From NCBI GenBank assembly GCA_965261315.1, contig CBDHDM010000091.1, positions 1 through 64,000 of the forward strand: 64,000 bases of DNA, in the 5' to 3' direction. This document shows positions 1 through 8,760 of this stretch, piece by piece; within the stretch, counting starts at the first letter, position 1, and every line of letters starts with the position of its first letter. The notes beneath the pieces are model-generated. The model had not been told where the DNA came from. It ran no database searches and was given only the letters and a program-made list of their open reading frames with translations. A program made the translations under genes and the position numbers. This stretch comes from Endozoicomonas sp965261315. Its GTDB lineage: Bacteria; Pseudomonadota; Gammaproteobacteria; Pseudomonadales; Endozoicomonadaceae.

Positions 1-1984
1 CTGGACGGTTGATGCCGATACGCACACCACGCTCACCCAGAAATGGGTTCTCTTCTCTTGGCAGAGGCAGGTAGGCCAGTGGCTTATCACCGCCTACATC
101 GAGAGTACGGATAATGACCGGACGATCTTTACCCATGGCACCCAGAATGCCTTCGTAAGCCTTTACCTGCTCATTCATGGTTGGCTCAGTAGCACGCTCC
201 ATGTAGAGAAACTCGGAACGCAGCAGCCCAACCGCTTCAGCACCCAGCGTGACCGCTTTCTCAGCATCGTCCTGGTTAGCAATGTTGGCAGCGATCTCGA
301 CATGATGCCCATCCTGAGTCACCGCTGGCTGATCAGCCACTTTCAGCGCTGCCTCATGTTCGGCTGCAGCACGTTCCTGACGGGCAACCGTTCTGGCAAT
401 CTCTTCCTGCGTAGGATTAACCAGCATGTAGCCCTTATTGGTGTTAAGGATTACATCAGTGCCATTGTCGTATTGACGGACACTGGCCGGTACATTCACC
501 AAGTAAGGGATATTCAGCGAGCCGGCAAGAATGGCCGCATGAGAAGTAGCACCACCATGCAGGGTAACGATACCGATAACCCGTTTCCGGTCCAGAGTCA
601 CCACTTCAGAAGGCGTAATGTCTTCAAGGCAGAGAATAGTATTCTCTGGCAGCTGATCAGTGCCGCCTTCAACACCCATGAGGACGCGAAGAACCCGAAG
701 ACCAACGTCTTCTACATCAATGGCACGGGCAGCCAGCATTGGGTTATCCAGCTTGCGCATTTCATCGGCTTCAGCCAGAAAACTCTTGTGCCAGGCCCAC
801 ATGGCACTCTTGCCAGATTCAATCAGCTCACGGGCACGTTCACTGATTGCCGGGTCTTCCAGCAGCTGCTGATGAGCAACAAATACCTCAGCGTGACCAC
901 CGACTTTATCCGTCTCCATTTTAGTAACCAGCTGCTGCAGGGATTCCTGAGCTTTCTGGATACCGTAGTCAAGCTGACCCAGTTCGTCGCTGACACCTAC
1001 GCCCTCTTCCGGGTAGCTGGGCAATTCATAAACCAGATGGTGTAGCTTGCCAATCGCCATACCTGGCGCCGCTTTAACTCCCGGCAAGCGACCATCAGAG
1101 CCTTCTACAGGCCCAAGCAATGGCGCTTCTTCTTCCATGGCTTCATCCGCACTTGGAAGAACGTCGGAAACGGCTTCACCCAGACCACTGCGGAAGCCAT
1201 CAAGGATCGCCTCCATAGCCACGCTGGCGTCAGGGCCGGTAACGGTGATTTGCAGGTTAGAGCCCAATACCGTCTGCAGCCCCATAAGGGCGGTCAAACT
1301 GTTGGCTTTGCTCTCTTTGCCATTATCTTTGTTCAGAATCATCACTTCAGAATTGAAGCGCTTGATGATCTGAACCAGGGTGGCAGAAGGACGTGCATGA
1401 AGCCCCAGAGGATTCTTCAGAACGAAGTCTTCAGTCAGAGTTACACTGTCCTGATGGCTGTATTTGCTCTCGGTGGACATTGCCTTTTCAGGCTCGGCAC
1501 CAATAGTAAATACGTTATCCTGTCCCGCCTTTACTTCAGTACGAGGGTTAACAACCACACCGGTTTCACCGGTAGTGATCATCATCGCTGTCTGCAGACT
1601 GGCCTTAGCTCCCACAAACTCGGGATTAAAGGACAGCAGCTCCTGACCAGGAGACACTTTGTCACCTATTTTGACCTTTGTCTCAAAGCCTTCACCACGC
1701 AGAACAACCGTATCAATACCCACATGGATCAACACTTCCACACCAGAGTCTGTTTTGATCGCCACGGCATGCTTTGAGTCATGCAGCTGGCTGACAGTAC
1801 CGGCGCACGGCGCCAGTACCACAGAGTCCGTTGGATTTATCACAACACCGTCACCGATCAACCGACCCGCAAATACCGGATCAGCAGATTCCTCAATGGA
1901 TAACAGCATTCCAGACAGAGGAGCGACAAGTGACAGTTGGCAAGGCTTGCCCTCATTTTTGACATCTCGATTGGAGAGCGTCAT
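1..1984 (-). CDS. PTS multiphosphoryl protein EIIA-HPr-Enzyme I (3' part outside window)
   Basis: This gene runs off the left edge, leaving about 661 codons. From the N-terminus I read an EIIA(Glc)-type domain (motif HVGIDTV near residue 87), an HPr domain (NPLGLHARP near residue 195, whose His is the phosphorylation site) and an Enzyme I domain (swivelling-His motif GGATSHAAILAG near residue 480), followed by the start of the PEP-binding barrel. Such fusions carry phosphate from PEP through EI and HPr to EIIA and then to a membrane EIIB. Its ATG overlaps the stop of the upstream permease gene (ATGA), so the two are translationally coupled. The permease has IIC and IIB domains but no IIA, so this protein probably supplies it for GlcNAc uptake. 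The fusion resembles FruB/NagF-type proteins. Domain assignment is confident; the exact gene name is not. Confidence 0.9.
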   Translation of the reverse strand, partial: MTLSNRDVKNEGKPCQLSLVAPLSGMLLSIEESADPVFAGRLIGDGVVINPTDSVVLAPCAGTVSQLHDSKHAVAIKTDSGVEVLIHVGIDTVVLRGEGFETKVKIGDKVSPGQELLSFNPEFVGAKASLQTAMMITTGETGVVVNPRTEVKAGQDNVFTIGAEPEKAMSTESKYSHQDSVTLTEDFVLKNPLGLHARPSATLVQIIKRFNSEVMILNKDNGKESKANSLTALMGLQTVLGSNLQITVTGPDASVAMEAILDGFRSGLGEAVSDVLPSADEAMEEEAPLLGPVEGSDGRLPGVKAAPGMAIGKLHHLVYELPSYPEEGVGVSDELGQLDYGIQKAQESLQQLVTKMETDKVGGHAEVFVAHQQLLEDPAISERARELIESGKSAMWAWHKSFLAEADEMRKLDNPMLAARAIDVEDVGLRVLRVLMGVEGGTDQLPENTILCLEDITPSEVVTLDRKRVIGIVTLHGGATSHAAILAGSLNIPYLVNVPASVRQYDNGTDVILNTNKGYMLVNPTQEEIARTVARQERAAAEHEAALKVADQPAVTQDGHHVEIAANIANQDDAEKAVTLGAEAVGLLRSEFLYMERATEPTMNEQVKAYEGILGAMGKDRPVIIRTLDVGGDKPLAYLPLPREENPFLGERGVRIGINRP

Positions 1985-3761
1985 GCAGAAACCTCAACAT
2001 TGGAAAGATCGTCCGTCACCGGGATCTTTTTCATTTCATCAGCAATCATTTCAGCCTGAGGGCCTACGACAATTTGCAGGTTCTTGTCACCTACACGAAC
2101 CACCGCAGAAACACCCAGCGCTTTAATACTGGCATCACTGACACTGGAAGCATCTTTCAGTGTCAGACGCAGGCGGGTGATACAGGCATCAATATGAGTC
2201 ACATTCTGATGACCACCAAGCGCCTTCAGGCACTTTCGGGCAAACAGAGCAACATTTACCGGCTCAACCTCAATTTCTTTTTTCACAGCTTCAGCAGAAA
2301 CCGGTGCCGAAGCTTCCTGAGCCTGACCAGGCAACTGAATAGAACTCAGATCTTCACTGGCAGCAATCTTTTTCATCTCACCAGCAACGATTTCAGCCTG
2401 TGGTCCAAGAATAATCTGCAGGCTTTTTTCACCGACACGGATCATACCGCTGGCACCGAGTGCTTTGATGACACTCTCACTAGCAACTGCAGGGTCTTTC
2501 AGAGTCAAACGCAGGCGTGTATTACAGGCATCAATATTAGTAACGTTTTCCAGACCACCAATCGCTTTAGTGAACTGACGAGCCTTATAAGCGTTGTCGC
2601 TCAGACCCTGCATATCAGTGACCGGTGCTGCTTCTACTGTACTGTCGTCTTCATCTTCACGACCCGGTGTTTTCAGATTGAACAGCTTGATACCAAAATA
2701 GAAAACACAGAAGTAGATCGCCGCAAACACCAGACCAATGACGACCAGAGTCCATGGATTAGTTGCCAGCCCCCAGTTTAGCACCATGTCGAACAGACCT
2801 GCGGAGAAGCCAAAGCCCACTCAGTACGCCCATAGCATTGGTAACCACCAGGGGAAACACCGGTCAATACAGCGTGAGCTGCGTACAGGCCAGGTGCCAG
2901 GAACATGAACATGAATTCCAGAGGCTCAGTAATACCCGTCAGGAAAGCCGTCAGGGCAACAGAAAAGAGAACACCACCCACCTGTGCACGACGGCTCTTG
3001 TGAGCAGTCAGATACATAGCCAGAGCAGCTGCAGGCAGACCAAACATCATGACCGGGAAGAAACCTGTCATGAACATTCCAGCAGTTGGGTCACCGGCAA
3101 AGAAACGCTTCAAGTCACCAGTAGAAACCACTTGCGTAACAGGATCGGTAAACTCACCCAGGCCAAACCAGAAGTAAGAGTTCAGAACGTGATGCAAACC
3201 AAAGGGAATCAAACCACGGTTCAGCGTACCGTAAACAAACTGACCAATCGGACCAGAGTCGGCAACATTGTGACCGAAGGCATCAATACCGTTTTGAATA
3301 GCTGGCCAGATATAACCGCAGGCCCAGCCAATCGCCAGCATGAACAAACCAGTCATGATGGGTACCAGTCGCTTACCGCTGAAGAAGCCAAGATACGCTG
3401 GCAGCGATACCGCATGAAAACGGTTGTAGGAGTGGCCAGCCACGATACCGCTGATGATGCCGCCAAAGAAGGACATATCGATATCAGGGTTAATGGTTGC
3501 CGTCGTTGCTTTCAGGATGAAAAAGCCAACCGCACCGGCGATAGCCGCAGCACCGGCCCCATCAACCGCCAGACCAACAGCAATACCCATAGCAAACAGC
3601 AGCGCCAGATTACTAAATACTGCGTTACCCGCCTCCGCCATAAAAGGAATACCCAGCAAGTCAGGCTGGCCCAGGCGGAGCAGCAAAGCGGCGACAGGAA
3701 GAACGGCAATAGGCAGCATCAGTGCCTTACCGAGTTTCTGCAAGTAACCCAATATATTCAT
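1981..3761 (-). pseudogene. nagE: N-acetylglucosamine PTS permease, IIC plus two IIB domains, frameshifted
   Basis: This encodes the membrane permease that imports and phosphorylates N-acetylglucosamine. The 5' part (2778-3761) is a GPTS IIC domain close to NagE, starting MNILGYLQKLGKALMLPIAV. The 3' part (1981-2820) continues with the last IIC helix, the linker LKTPGRED and two tandem IIB domains, each with the phospho-Cys motif IDAC(N/I)TRLRLTLKD. The reading frame breaks between them. Between 2816 and 2854 the family-like reading VSLVVTNAMGVLSGFGFSAG is recovered only by removing one base from GGGG at 2851-2854 and one from CCC at 2816-2818. Either the gene carries two nearby single-base insertions or these are homopolymer sequencing errors; the rest of the protein looks intact. 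It lacks the C-terminal IIA of E. coli NagE and is coupled to the downstream EIIA-HPr-EI gene. Confidence 0.85.
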
Positions 3762-3825
3762 GATTGATCAACCATTAATTCTTTATAGTGAGAGTGTCTA
3801 TCTGTGTGTCATTAAATCTTACTGA

Positions 3826-3848
3826 TTTATTTTTCAAAAAAAAATAAA
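3826..3848. promoter_or_regulatory. NagC-type operator, nagE-proximal
   Basis: The left arm TTTATTTTTCA (3826-3836) is identical to the arm of the second operator. The right arm (3838-3848) matches its complement at 9 of 11 positions, with the same 1-nt centre. NagC boxes of enteric bacteria are TTATTTT/AAAATAA inverted repeats. Position between divergent nagE and nagB and a nagC gene in the same locus support the call. Confidence 0.65.
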
Positions 3849-3919
3849 AAACCCAAACAACTTGACTCAGATCATTATTTAAAGACATTTACTACCCATT
3901 GAGCGCATAACAAACGGCA

Positions 3920-3942
3920 TTTATTTTTCATTGAAAAATAAA
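3920..3942. promoter_or_regulatory. NagC-type operator, nagB-proximal
   Basis: A perfect inverted repeat of TTTATTTTTCA and TGAAAAATAAA around a single T. Its centre lies 94 bp from the centre of the operator at 3826-3848, about nine helical turns, which would allow looping between two bound repressors as described for E. coli nagE-nagB. A further short palindrome (TGATGCAAAGCATCA, 3950-3964) follows it, of unknown role. Confidence 0.75.
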
Positions 3943-4149
3943 TAAGCTATGATGCAAAGCATCACATTTCCCTTGAGCAGACTAGAGAAGCCATTCGAAA
4001 TTCTGCTACCGGACTCTCTCTCAGAACGTACAACAGGTCGTATACTTCAACTACACGACACTGACTAACCAGAATCCCTGATGAGAAAGCCGGTCAGCTT
4101 ATTAGCAGACTGATCGAGCACAGCTACTCTTCTATATGGAGTTTACGAC

Positions 4150-4950
4150 ATGCGCTTTATACCTCTGAAAGACAAGCCAGCCGTGGGTCGTTGGGCTGCC
4201 CGACACATTGTTCAACGCATCAAGGCATTCAACCCGACTTCTGACCGCCCCTTTGTTCTTGGCCTGCCAACCGGCGGCACTCCAATTCCGACTTACCAGG
4301 AGCTGGTTCGCCTGCACAAAGAGGGTGAAGTCAGTTTTGCCAATGTCGTAACCTTCAACATGGATGAATATGTTGGTCTGCCTGCCGATCATCCAGAATG
4401 CTACCGCGTGTTCATGCATCGTAACTTCTTCGACCACATGGATATTCCTGCTGCCAATATCAACTTCCTGGATGGTAACGCCGACAATCTGGAAGCAGAG
4501 TGCCAGCGCTATGAAGAAGCGATTAAAGGCTATGGTGGCATTGAACTGTTCATGGGCGGCGTCGGGCATGATGGACACATCGCATTCAATGAGCCCGGCT
4601 CTTCACTCTCTTCCCGCACTCGACTGAAAACACTGACCTCTGAAACCCGGGAAGCCAATGCCCGCTTCTTTGATCAGGACATCAGCCTCGTACCAAAACT
4701 GGCCCTCACTGTTGGTGTTGGCACCGTTCTGGATTCCCGTGAACTGATGATTCTTGCTACCGGCTCTGACAAGTCCCGCGCCGTACAGGCGACGGTGGAA
4801 GGCTCAGTGAATCACATGTGGACCATTTCTGCCCTTCAGCTTCACCCGAAAGCGATGATGATCTGTGACGACCCTGCGACTCTGGACCTGAAAGTTCGCA
4901 CTCTGCGTTACTTCCAGGACATTGAATCCGAAAACATCAAGGACTTTTGA
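4150..4950 (+). CDS. nagB: glucosamine-6-phosphate deaminase
   Basis: NagB converts glucosamine 6-phosphate to fructose 6-phosphate and ammonia in the cytoplasm, the last step of amino-sugar catabolism. The protein has 266 residues, the same length as E. coli NagB. Family motifs are clear: LGLPTGGTPI near residue 36, NMDEYVG near residue 71 and GGVGHDGHIAFNEPGSS near residue 136, which contains the ring-opening His and catalytic residues. It is the first gene of a nagB-nagA-nagC set and follows the two NagC-type operators, so induction by GlcNAc 6-phosphate through NagC is expected. NagA starts one base after its stop codon. Confidence 0.97.
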   Translation: MRFIPLKDKPAVGRWAARHIVQRIKAFNPTSDRPFVLGLPTGGTPIPTYQELVRLHKEGEVSFANVVTFNMDEYVGLPADHPECYRVFMHRNFFDHMDIPAANINFLDGNADNLEAECQRYEEAIKGYGGIELFMGGVGHDGHIAFNEPGSSLSSRTRLKTLTSETREANARFFDQDISLVPKLALTVGVGTVLDSRELMILATGSDKSRAVQATVEGSVNHMWTISALQLHPKAMMICDDPATLDLKVRTLRYFQDIESENIKDF

Positions 4951-4951
4951 T

Positions 4952-6142
4952 ATGTCTGGGGATCTTGTCATCAGTCCGAAAAAGACTTACGCACTGGTCA
5001 ATTTCAAACCATTAACCGGTAATCCAGATCAGCAGTCTATTGATACCATCATTATAGAGAATGGCCGAATTTCGGCCATTGGCAAGGCAGAGGATATTGC
5101 CGGTGATTATCAAGCTGCCGGTAGCCTTGAAAAAGTTGACCTTAATGGGCTGACCCTGAGTCCTGGTTTTATCGATCTTCAATTAAACGGCTGTGGCGGT
5201 GTTCTTTTTAACGGTGATATTTCCATCAATACGCTGGATATCATGCATGCGGCTAATCTGCGTTCTGGGTGCACAGCATTTCTTCCAACACTGATTACCA
5301 GTAGTGATGAAGACATGCGTCAAGCGGTTAATGTTGTCCGTGAATACAAGGCGATGCATCCGGACCGCGTTCCCGGCGTTCACCTGGAAGGACCTTACCT
5401 GAACCTTCAGCGCAAAGGCATTCATGACCCGGACTACATCCGTGAGCCATCATCGGCAATGATCGACTTTTTCTGTGAAAATGCTGATGTCATTGCCATG
5501 GTCACACTGGCACCTGAAGTCTGTCCCGAAGGAACCATTGAACGGCTGAGTAAAGCGGGCATTATTGTTTCCATTGGTCACACCAATGCTACCTGTGAAC
5601 AGGCCAAGGCAGCAGAAAAGGCTGGTGCTACGTTTGCCACTCATTTACATAACGCAATGAGTCCTCTGGGTGGCCGCGAACCCGGTGTAGTTGGTGCCAT
5701 CTTTGATAGCCACTCTATTGGAGCCGGTATTATTGCAGATGGTCTCCACCTGTCATGGGAAAACCTGAGAATCGCCCATCGCCTGATGCAGGATCGCCTT
5801 GTGCTGGTAACAGACGCTACCACTCCAGCTGGCACCGATATGGAAACCTTTGTATTTGCCGGACAAACCATCTATCACAAAGATGGTAAGTGCTCTAATG
5901 CTGATGGTACGCTTGCCGGCTCCGCGCTCACCATGATTGAAGCGGTCGCTAACAGCATTCGTGAAGGCATTGAGCCTCAGGCAGTCATTCGCATGGCAAC
6001 GGTCAATGCAGCGAAAGCCATTCATGTGGAAAATGAGATGGGAAGTATTGCTGTTGGGCAATTTGCCAACTTCGCCATTTTCGATGACAGCTTTACCATG
6101 CATGGCACTGTCAGCGGCGGCGAATTGAAGCTTAAAAAATAA
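4952..6142 (+). CDS. nagA: N-acetylglucosamine-6-phosphate deacetylase
   Basis: NagA removes acetate from GlcNAc 6-phosphate to give glucosamine 6-phosphate, the NagB substrate; its own substrate is the usual inducer that releases NagC. I chose the ATG at 4952 (397 residues) because AAGGA at 4939-4943 sits 8 nt upstream inside the nagB tail; a start at 4922 would overlap nagB more deeply. Metal and active-site motifs of the amidohydrolase fold are present: HLEGPYL, GHTNATCEQA, HLHNAM and the catalytic Asp in VTDATTPAG. The gene is tightly coupled to nagB. A long palindrome follows it before nagC. Confidence 0.97.
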   Translation: MSGDLVISPKKTYALVNFKPLTGNPDQQSIDTIIIENGRISAIGKAEDIAGDYQAAGSLEKVDLNGLTLSPGFIDLQLNGCGGVLFNGDISINTLDIMHAANLRSGCTAFLPTLITSSDEDMRQAVNVVREYKAMHPDRVPGVHLEGPYLNLQRKGIHDPDYIREPSSAMIDFFCENADVIAMVTLAPEVCPEGTIERLSKAGIIVSIGHTNATCEQAKAAEKAGATFATHLHNAMSPLGGREPGVVGAIFDSHSIGAGIIADGLHLSWENLRIAHRLMQDRLVLVTDATTPAGTDMETFVFAGQTIYHKDGKCSNADGTLAGSALTMIEAVANSIREGIEPQAVIRMATVNAAKAIHVENEMGSIAVGQFANFAIFDDSFTMHGTVSGGELKLKK

Positions 6143-6191
6143 CTCTGCCTTCTTATCTTTGAGAGTGCTGCAAAGAACTTTATAAAGAAGG

Positions 6192-6273
6192 GAACCACAG
6201 AGATCACAAAGCGCACAAAGAGAAGAAAACATACTTATTTTTTCCTTTGTGAACTTTGTGATCTCTGTGGTTC
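6192..6273. repeat. long palindromic element between nagA and nagC
   Basis: Two perfect 20-nt arms, 6192-6211 and 6254-6273, form an inverted repeat beginning GAACCACAGAGATCAC. Similarity continues inward (ACAAAG-rich on one side, CTTTGT-rich on the other), so nearly all 82 bp can fold. The ACCACAGAG...CACAAAG sequence type is, to my knowledge, a recurrent intergenic palindrome in many bacterial genomes and yields spurious LCALC-type ORFs. It may act as a transcript-end hairpin after nagBA or be a REP/MITE-like mobile palindrome. The downstream arm is followed by AAAAAAG, not a T-run on the + strand. Confidence 0.75.
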
Positions 6274-6327
6274 AAAAAAGCCTTATCTACCTTTTACGAC
6301 CCTCGCGGAGCGTGAGAACGAGGATTA

Positions 6328-7533
6328 ATGACTACTGTAATTGCCAATCTGGACTTCGTTAAAGAGCGGAACATTTCTGCGGTCTACAAAGCGATTGTTG
6401 ATCATGGCTCCATCTCAAGAATCCAGATAGCCAGGCAATGTCGTCTTGCTGCCGGTAGCGTTACCCGTATCACCCGACAACTGATGGAATCGGGTCTGAT
6501 CGTTGAGCAGGAACAGCAGACCTCTGAACGCGGTCGACGAGCAACATCATTAACCCCAACCCAGGGGCAGATCCAGATTCTGGCTGCACGGGCAGGGCGA
6601 ACCAAACTACACCTTGGCTTGTGTGACCTGTCCGGAAAATTACTGGCCAAATACTCTGAGCCTATACAACCTCTCAATCAGGTTGAGTTCACTGAACAGC
6701 TGATTTCAACACTCCGAAAATTTCTCAAGGCCCATAAAAAACATATTCGCTGCCTGGCCGGTGTTGGGATTACCACTCCAGGGCTGGTCAATTCAGCTAA
6801 AGGTATCATTACCTTTATGCCGCACCTGTCAGTAAGCAATCTCCCATTGGCAGAACAGGTTTCTGAAGCCCTGGGGATACCCTGCTTTATCAATAACTTT
6901 ATTTCCTCCATGGCACTGGCAGAGTATCACTTTGGTGTCAGTCGAGGATTTCAAAACAGCCTGTTTGTCAGTGTTCATAATGGTGTGGGTGCCGGCATGA
7001 TTCTGGATGGTAAGCTCTATGAGGGCAGTACGCTGGCCGTTGGTGAAATCGGCCATATTCAGATCGACCCGCTGGGCGAACGTTGTTACTGCGGTAACTT
7101 TGGCTGCCTGGAAACGCTGGTCTGCAACCCTGCCATAGAGAAACGCTGCCATAAACTGCTTGAATCCGGTGTTCCCAGCATTCTCACTAAAAAAGCAGAT
7201 ATTACTGCGATCTGTGAAGCGGCTAATGATGGCGATCAGTTAGCAAACGACCTATTAAAAGAGGCTGCAGGTAACCTTGGCAGAGCCATCGCCATGAGTG
7301 TTAACTTGCTCCGTCCAGACAGAGTTGTTCTTGCTGGAGAGATCTGCGAAGCTTCCAACATAATTCATCCGGTTATCAAGCACTGCCTGAAGACACAGAC
7401 GGTTTCAGTCAATGAAAACCTGGAAACCAAGGTCGTTTATTCGAAACTTTATGACAGTCCATGGTATGGAGGCTTTACTCTGGTGAGAAGAGCACTTTTG
7501 GAAGAGGGGCTTCTGCTAAAACTTATCCACTAA
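6328..7533 (+). CDS. nagC: NagC-type ROK family transcriptional repressor
   Basis: This is a ROK-family repressor of amino-sugar genes, 401 residues. An N-terminal winged helix-turn-helix (about residues 12-70, including SRIQIARQCRLAAGSVTRIT) is followed by a sugar-kinase-like ROK domain. The motifs GVGAGMILDGKLYEG and the zinc-binding CYCGNFGCLE (about residues 252-262) are typical of NagC/Mlc. It follows nagA, and the divergent promoter region carries two NagC-type operators, so autogenous control of nagE and nagBAC by GlcNAc 6-phosphate is likely. The assignment to NagC rather than Mlc rests on this context. Its last 11 bases overlap the 3' end of the convergent phosphatase-like gene. Confidence 0.93.
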   Translation: MTTVIANLDFVKERNISAVYKAIVDHGSISRIQIARQCRLAAGSVTRITRQLMESGLIVEQEQQTSERGRRATSLTPTQGQIQILAARAGRTKLHLGLCDLSGKLLAKYSEPIQPLNQVEFTEQLISTLRKFLKAHKKHIRCLAGVGITTPGLVNSAKGIITFMPHLSVSNLPLAEQVSEALGIPCFINNFISSMALAEYHFGVSRGFQNSLFVSVHNGVGAGMILDGKLYEGSTLAVGEIGHIQIDPLGERCYCGNFGCLETLVCNPAIEKRCHKLLESGVPSILTKKADITAICEAANDGDQLANDLLKEAAGNLGRAIAMSVNLLRPDRVVLAGEICEASNIIHPVIKHCLKTQTVSVNENLETKVVYSKLYDSPWYGGFTLVRRALLEEGLLLKLIH

Positions 7534-8665
7534 CTCCAGCAATATTAATAGCAAAACGTTTAATACTAGAGCTAGCTGGTGCAGTATTAGGCCCCGAACA
7601 CCGTGCATGCAAAGGAAGAATATCCTCTGCATTGAACCCTTTAGCGTGCAATGTGTACAATAAAATAGATTTACGAGCCTCTTTGTTTATAGCTGCTTTG
7701 TTATGACAGCGGCGGCGTACATGCTTAATTACTGCTGCCACCTCATCAAGCAAATTCTCAACATATAAGCCCTCCATCTTCTTGCTAAGCAATAACATTG
7801 CAGCCGCCGCGGGACTGCGATTTTCTCCTCCTTCACAGTGCAGCTGCAATTTCGGAGCAGTGAGCTTTTCAACAATCTTTAACGCAATTTCTGGTGCTAA
7901 ATATTCACCATCAGACCAGCAAGAAAAAATTTGAATAACACTGACAACTTTTGCACCTTCTCCAAGCTTAGAAAGTTCAATTTTTACCTCTCTGGCAATA
8001 GGGTTATTATCCTGTTGATTTTTACCTTGATGCTTTAAGACTGCATCAGTTATATCACTCAGCGGGGTTATTTGCTGAACTCTCAAACAAATACCATTTG
8101 GAAATTCTCTTAAATCACCTACGTTAATTGGCAGCGACTTTAATTCATTCGCATTCTGTTGAGGGGGCATATATATAGGCCTGCCTCCCGGGTCAGCTAG
8201 AGCACACACAACAGTATTCTCTTGATTATTCAATTCCCAGATACTGCCACTAAATGCTTCTTCTATCTTGGTTACCCCATCTATTTCTTTTGGTCGTAAT
8301 GAGTGGATTAATATATTTTGACCATCATTACAATAAACTCGATACATGCCTAGAGTACCGTCAGCTGATACTAATGGATCACCCAATGGTGAAAAGCCCT
8401 CATCTAATAATTTTCTATTCAGCTCATCAACAAGACGGTCTTCAGGGGCTTTATTTTCCTCAATTTTAGGTTTTTCACCAATACTTAATCCTTCTAATTG
8501 GAGCTTCTCTTTTCTGCGTTCAAACAAACTTTTTCTATTGCTAGGAGCTGAATCACTTTCCGATAAGGATCTATCTAATTTTCTACGAACTACTAAACTC
8601 TTCGAAGGTACAGCCTCAAACGAATTCAACGACAACCCTGATAAAGATAGATCATCTACATTCAT
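7523..8665 (-). CDS. protein tyrosine phosphatase-like protein, candidate secreted effector
   Basis: Starting at the ATG at 8665, chosen because GGGAAGA lies just upstream, the protein has 380 residues. A polar N-terminal region of about 80 residues is followed by what reads as a classical PTP fold. IWELNNQENTVVCAL corresponds to the family's MVWEQ...IVMLT segment, SCWSDG (W250, D252) to the WPD loop, and LHCEGGENRSP (H276, C277, R283) to the HCX5R(S/T) phosphate-binding loop. Classical PTPs in bacteria are mostly injected effectors such as YopH and SptP, so a host-directed role is plausible but inferred. The start overlaps the end of a truncated upstream gene, and an IS30-type element sits 95 bp upstream. 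No secretion signal can be proven from sequence alone. PTP assignment is fairly secure; catalytic activity is unknown. Confidence 0.72.
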   Translation of the reverse strand: MNVDDLSLSGLSLNSFEAVPSKSLVVRRKLDRSLSESDSAPSNRKSLFERRKEKLQLEGLSIGEKPKIEENKAPEDRLVDELNRKLLDEGFSPLGDPLVSADGTLGMYRVYCNDGQNILIHSLRPKEIDGVTKIEEAFSGSIWELNNQENTVVCALADPGGRPIYMPPQQNANELKSLPINVGDLREFPNGICLRVQQITPLSDITDAVLKHQGKNQQDNNPIAREVKIELSKLGEGAKVVSVIQIFSCWSDGEYLAPEIALKIVEKLTAPKLQLHCEGGENRSPAAAAMLLLSKKMEGLYVENLLDEVAAVIKHVRRRCHNKAAINKEARKSILLYTLHAKGFNAEDILPLHARCSGPNTAPASSSIKRFAINIAGVSG

Positions 8666-8760
8666 AATAGATTCTTCCCAATAGCTTTCCATTTGAATCT
8701 GAGACATCTACTAACCATTTGAGTTCACCATCAAGTTGCTTTCCTTCTAACTTAACACCA
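8652..8760 (-). pseudogene. 3' end of an unknown gene cut by the IS30-type element
   Basis: Reading leftward from the IS end, an open frame runs to a TGA at 8652-8654. It encodes a coherent C-terminal tail of about 35 residues containing LEGKQLDGELKWLVDVS. It overlaps the phosphatase-like start by 14 nt, the usual arrangement of translationally coupled genes. The upstream part is either lost or lies on the other side of the IS. The function is not recognisable. Confidence 0.5.

Noticed and set aside
2763..3767. 334-codon plus-strand open frame
   Set aside because: It lies antisense to the well-supported nagE IIC domain, has a composition rich in Arg/Gln/His typical of shadow frames, and matches no family.
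3948..3966. possible CRP site in the nagE-nagB region
   Set aside because: A good right half (ATCACATTT) is present, but the left half does not fit the TGTGA-N6-TCACA spacing, so I report only the palindrome.
5753..6232. minus-strand frame beginning MFSSLCALCDLCGS
   Set aside because: It is antisense to nagA and reads through the ACCACAGAG palindrome; LCALC-type starts are a known artefact of that repeat.
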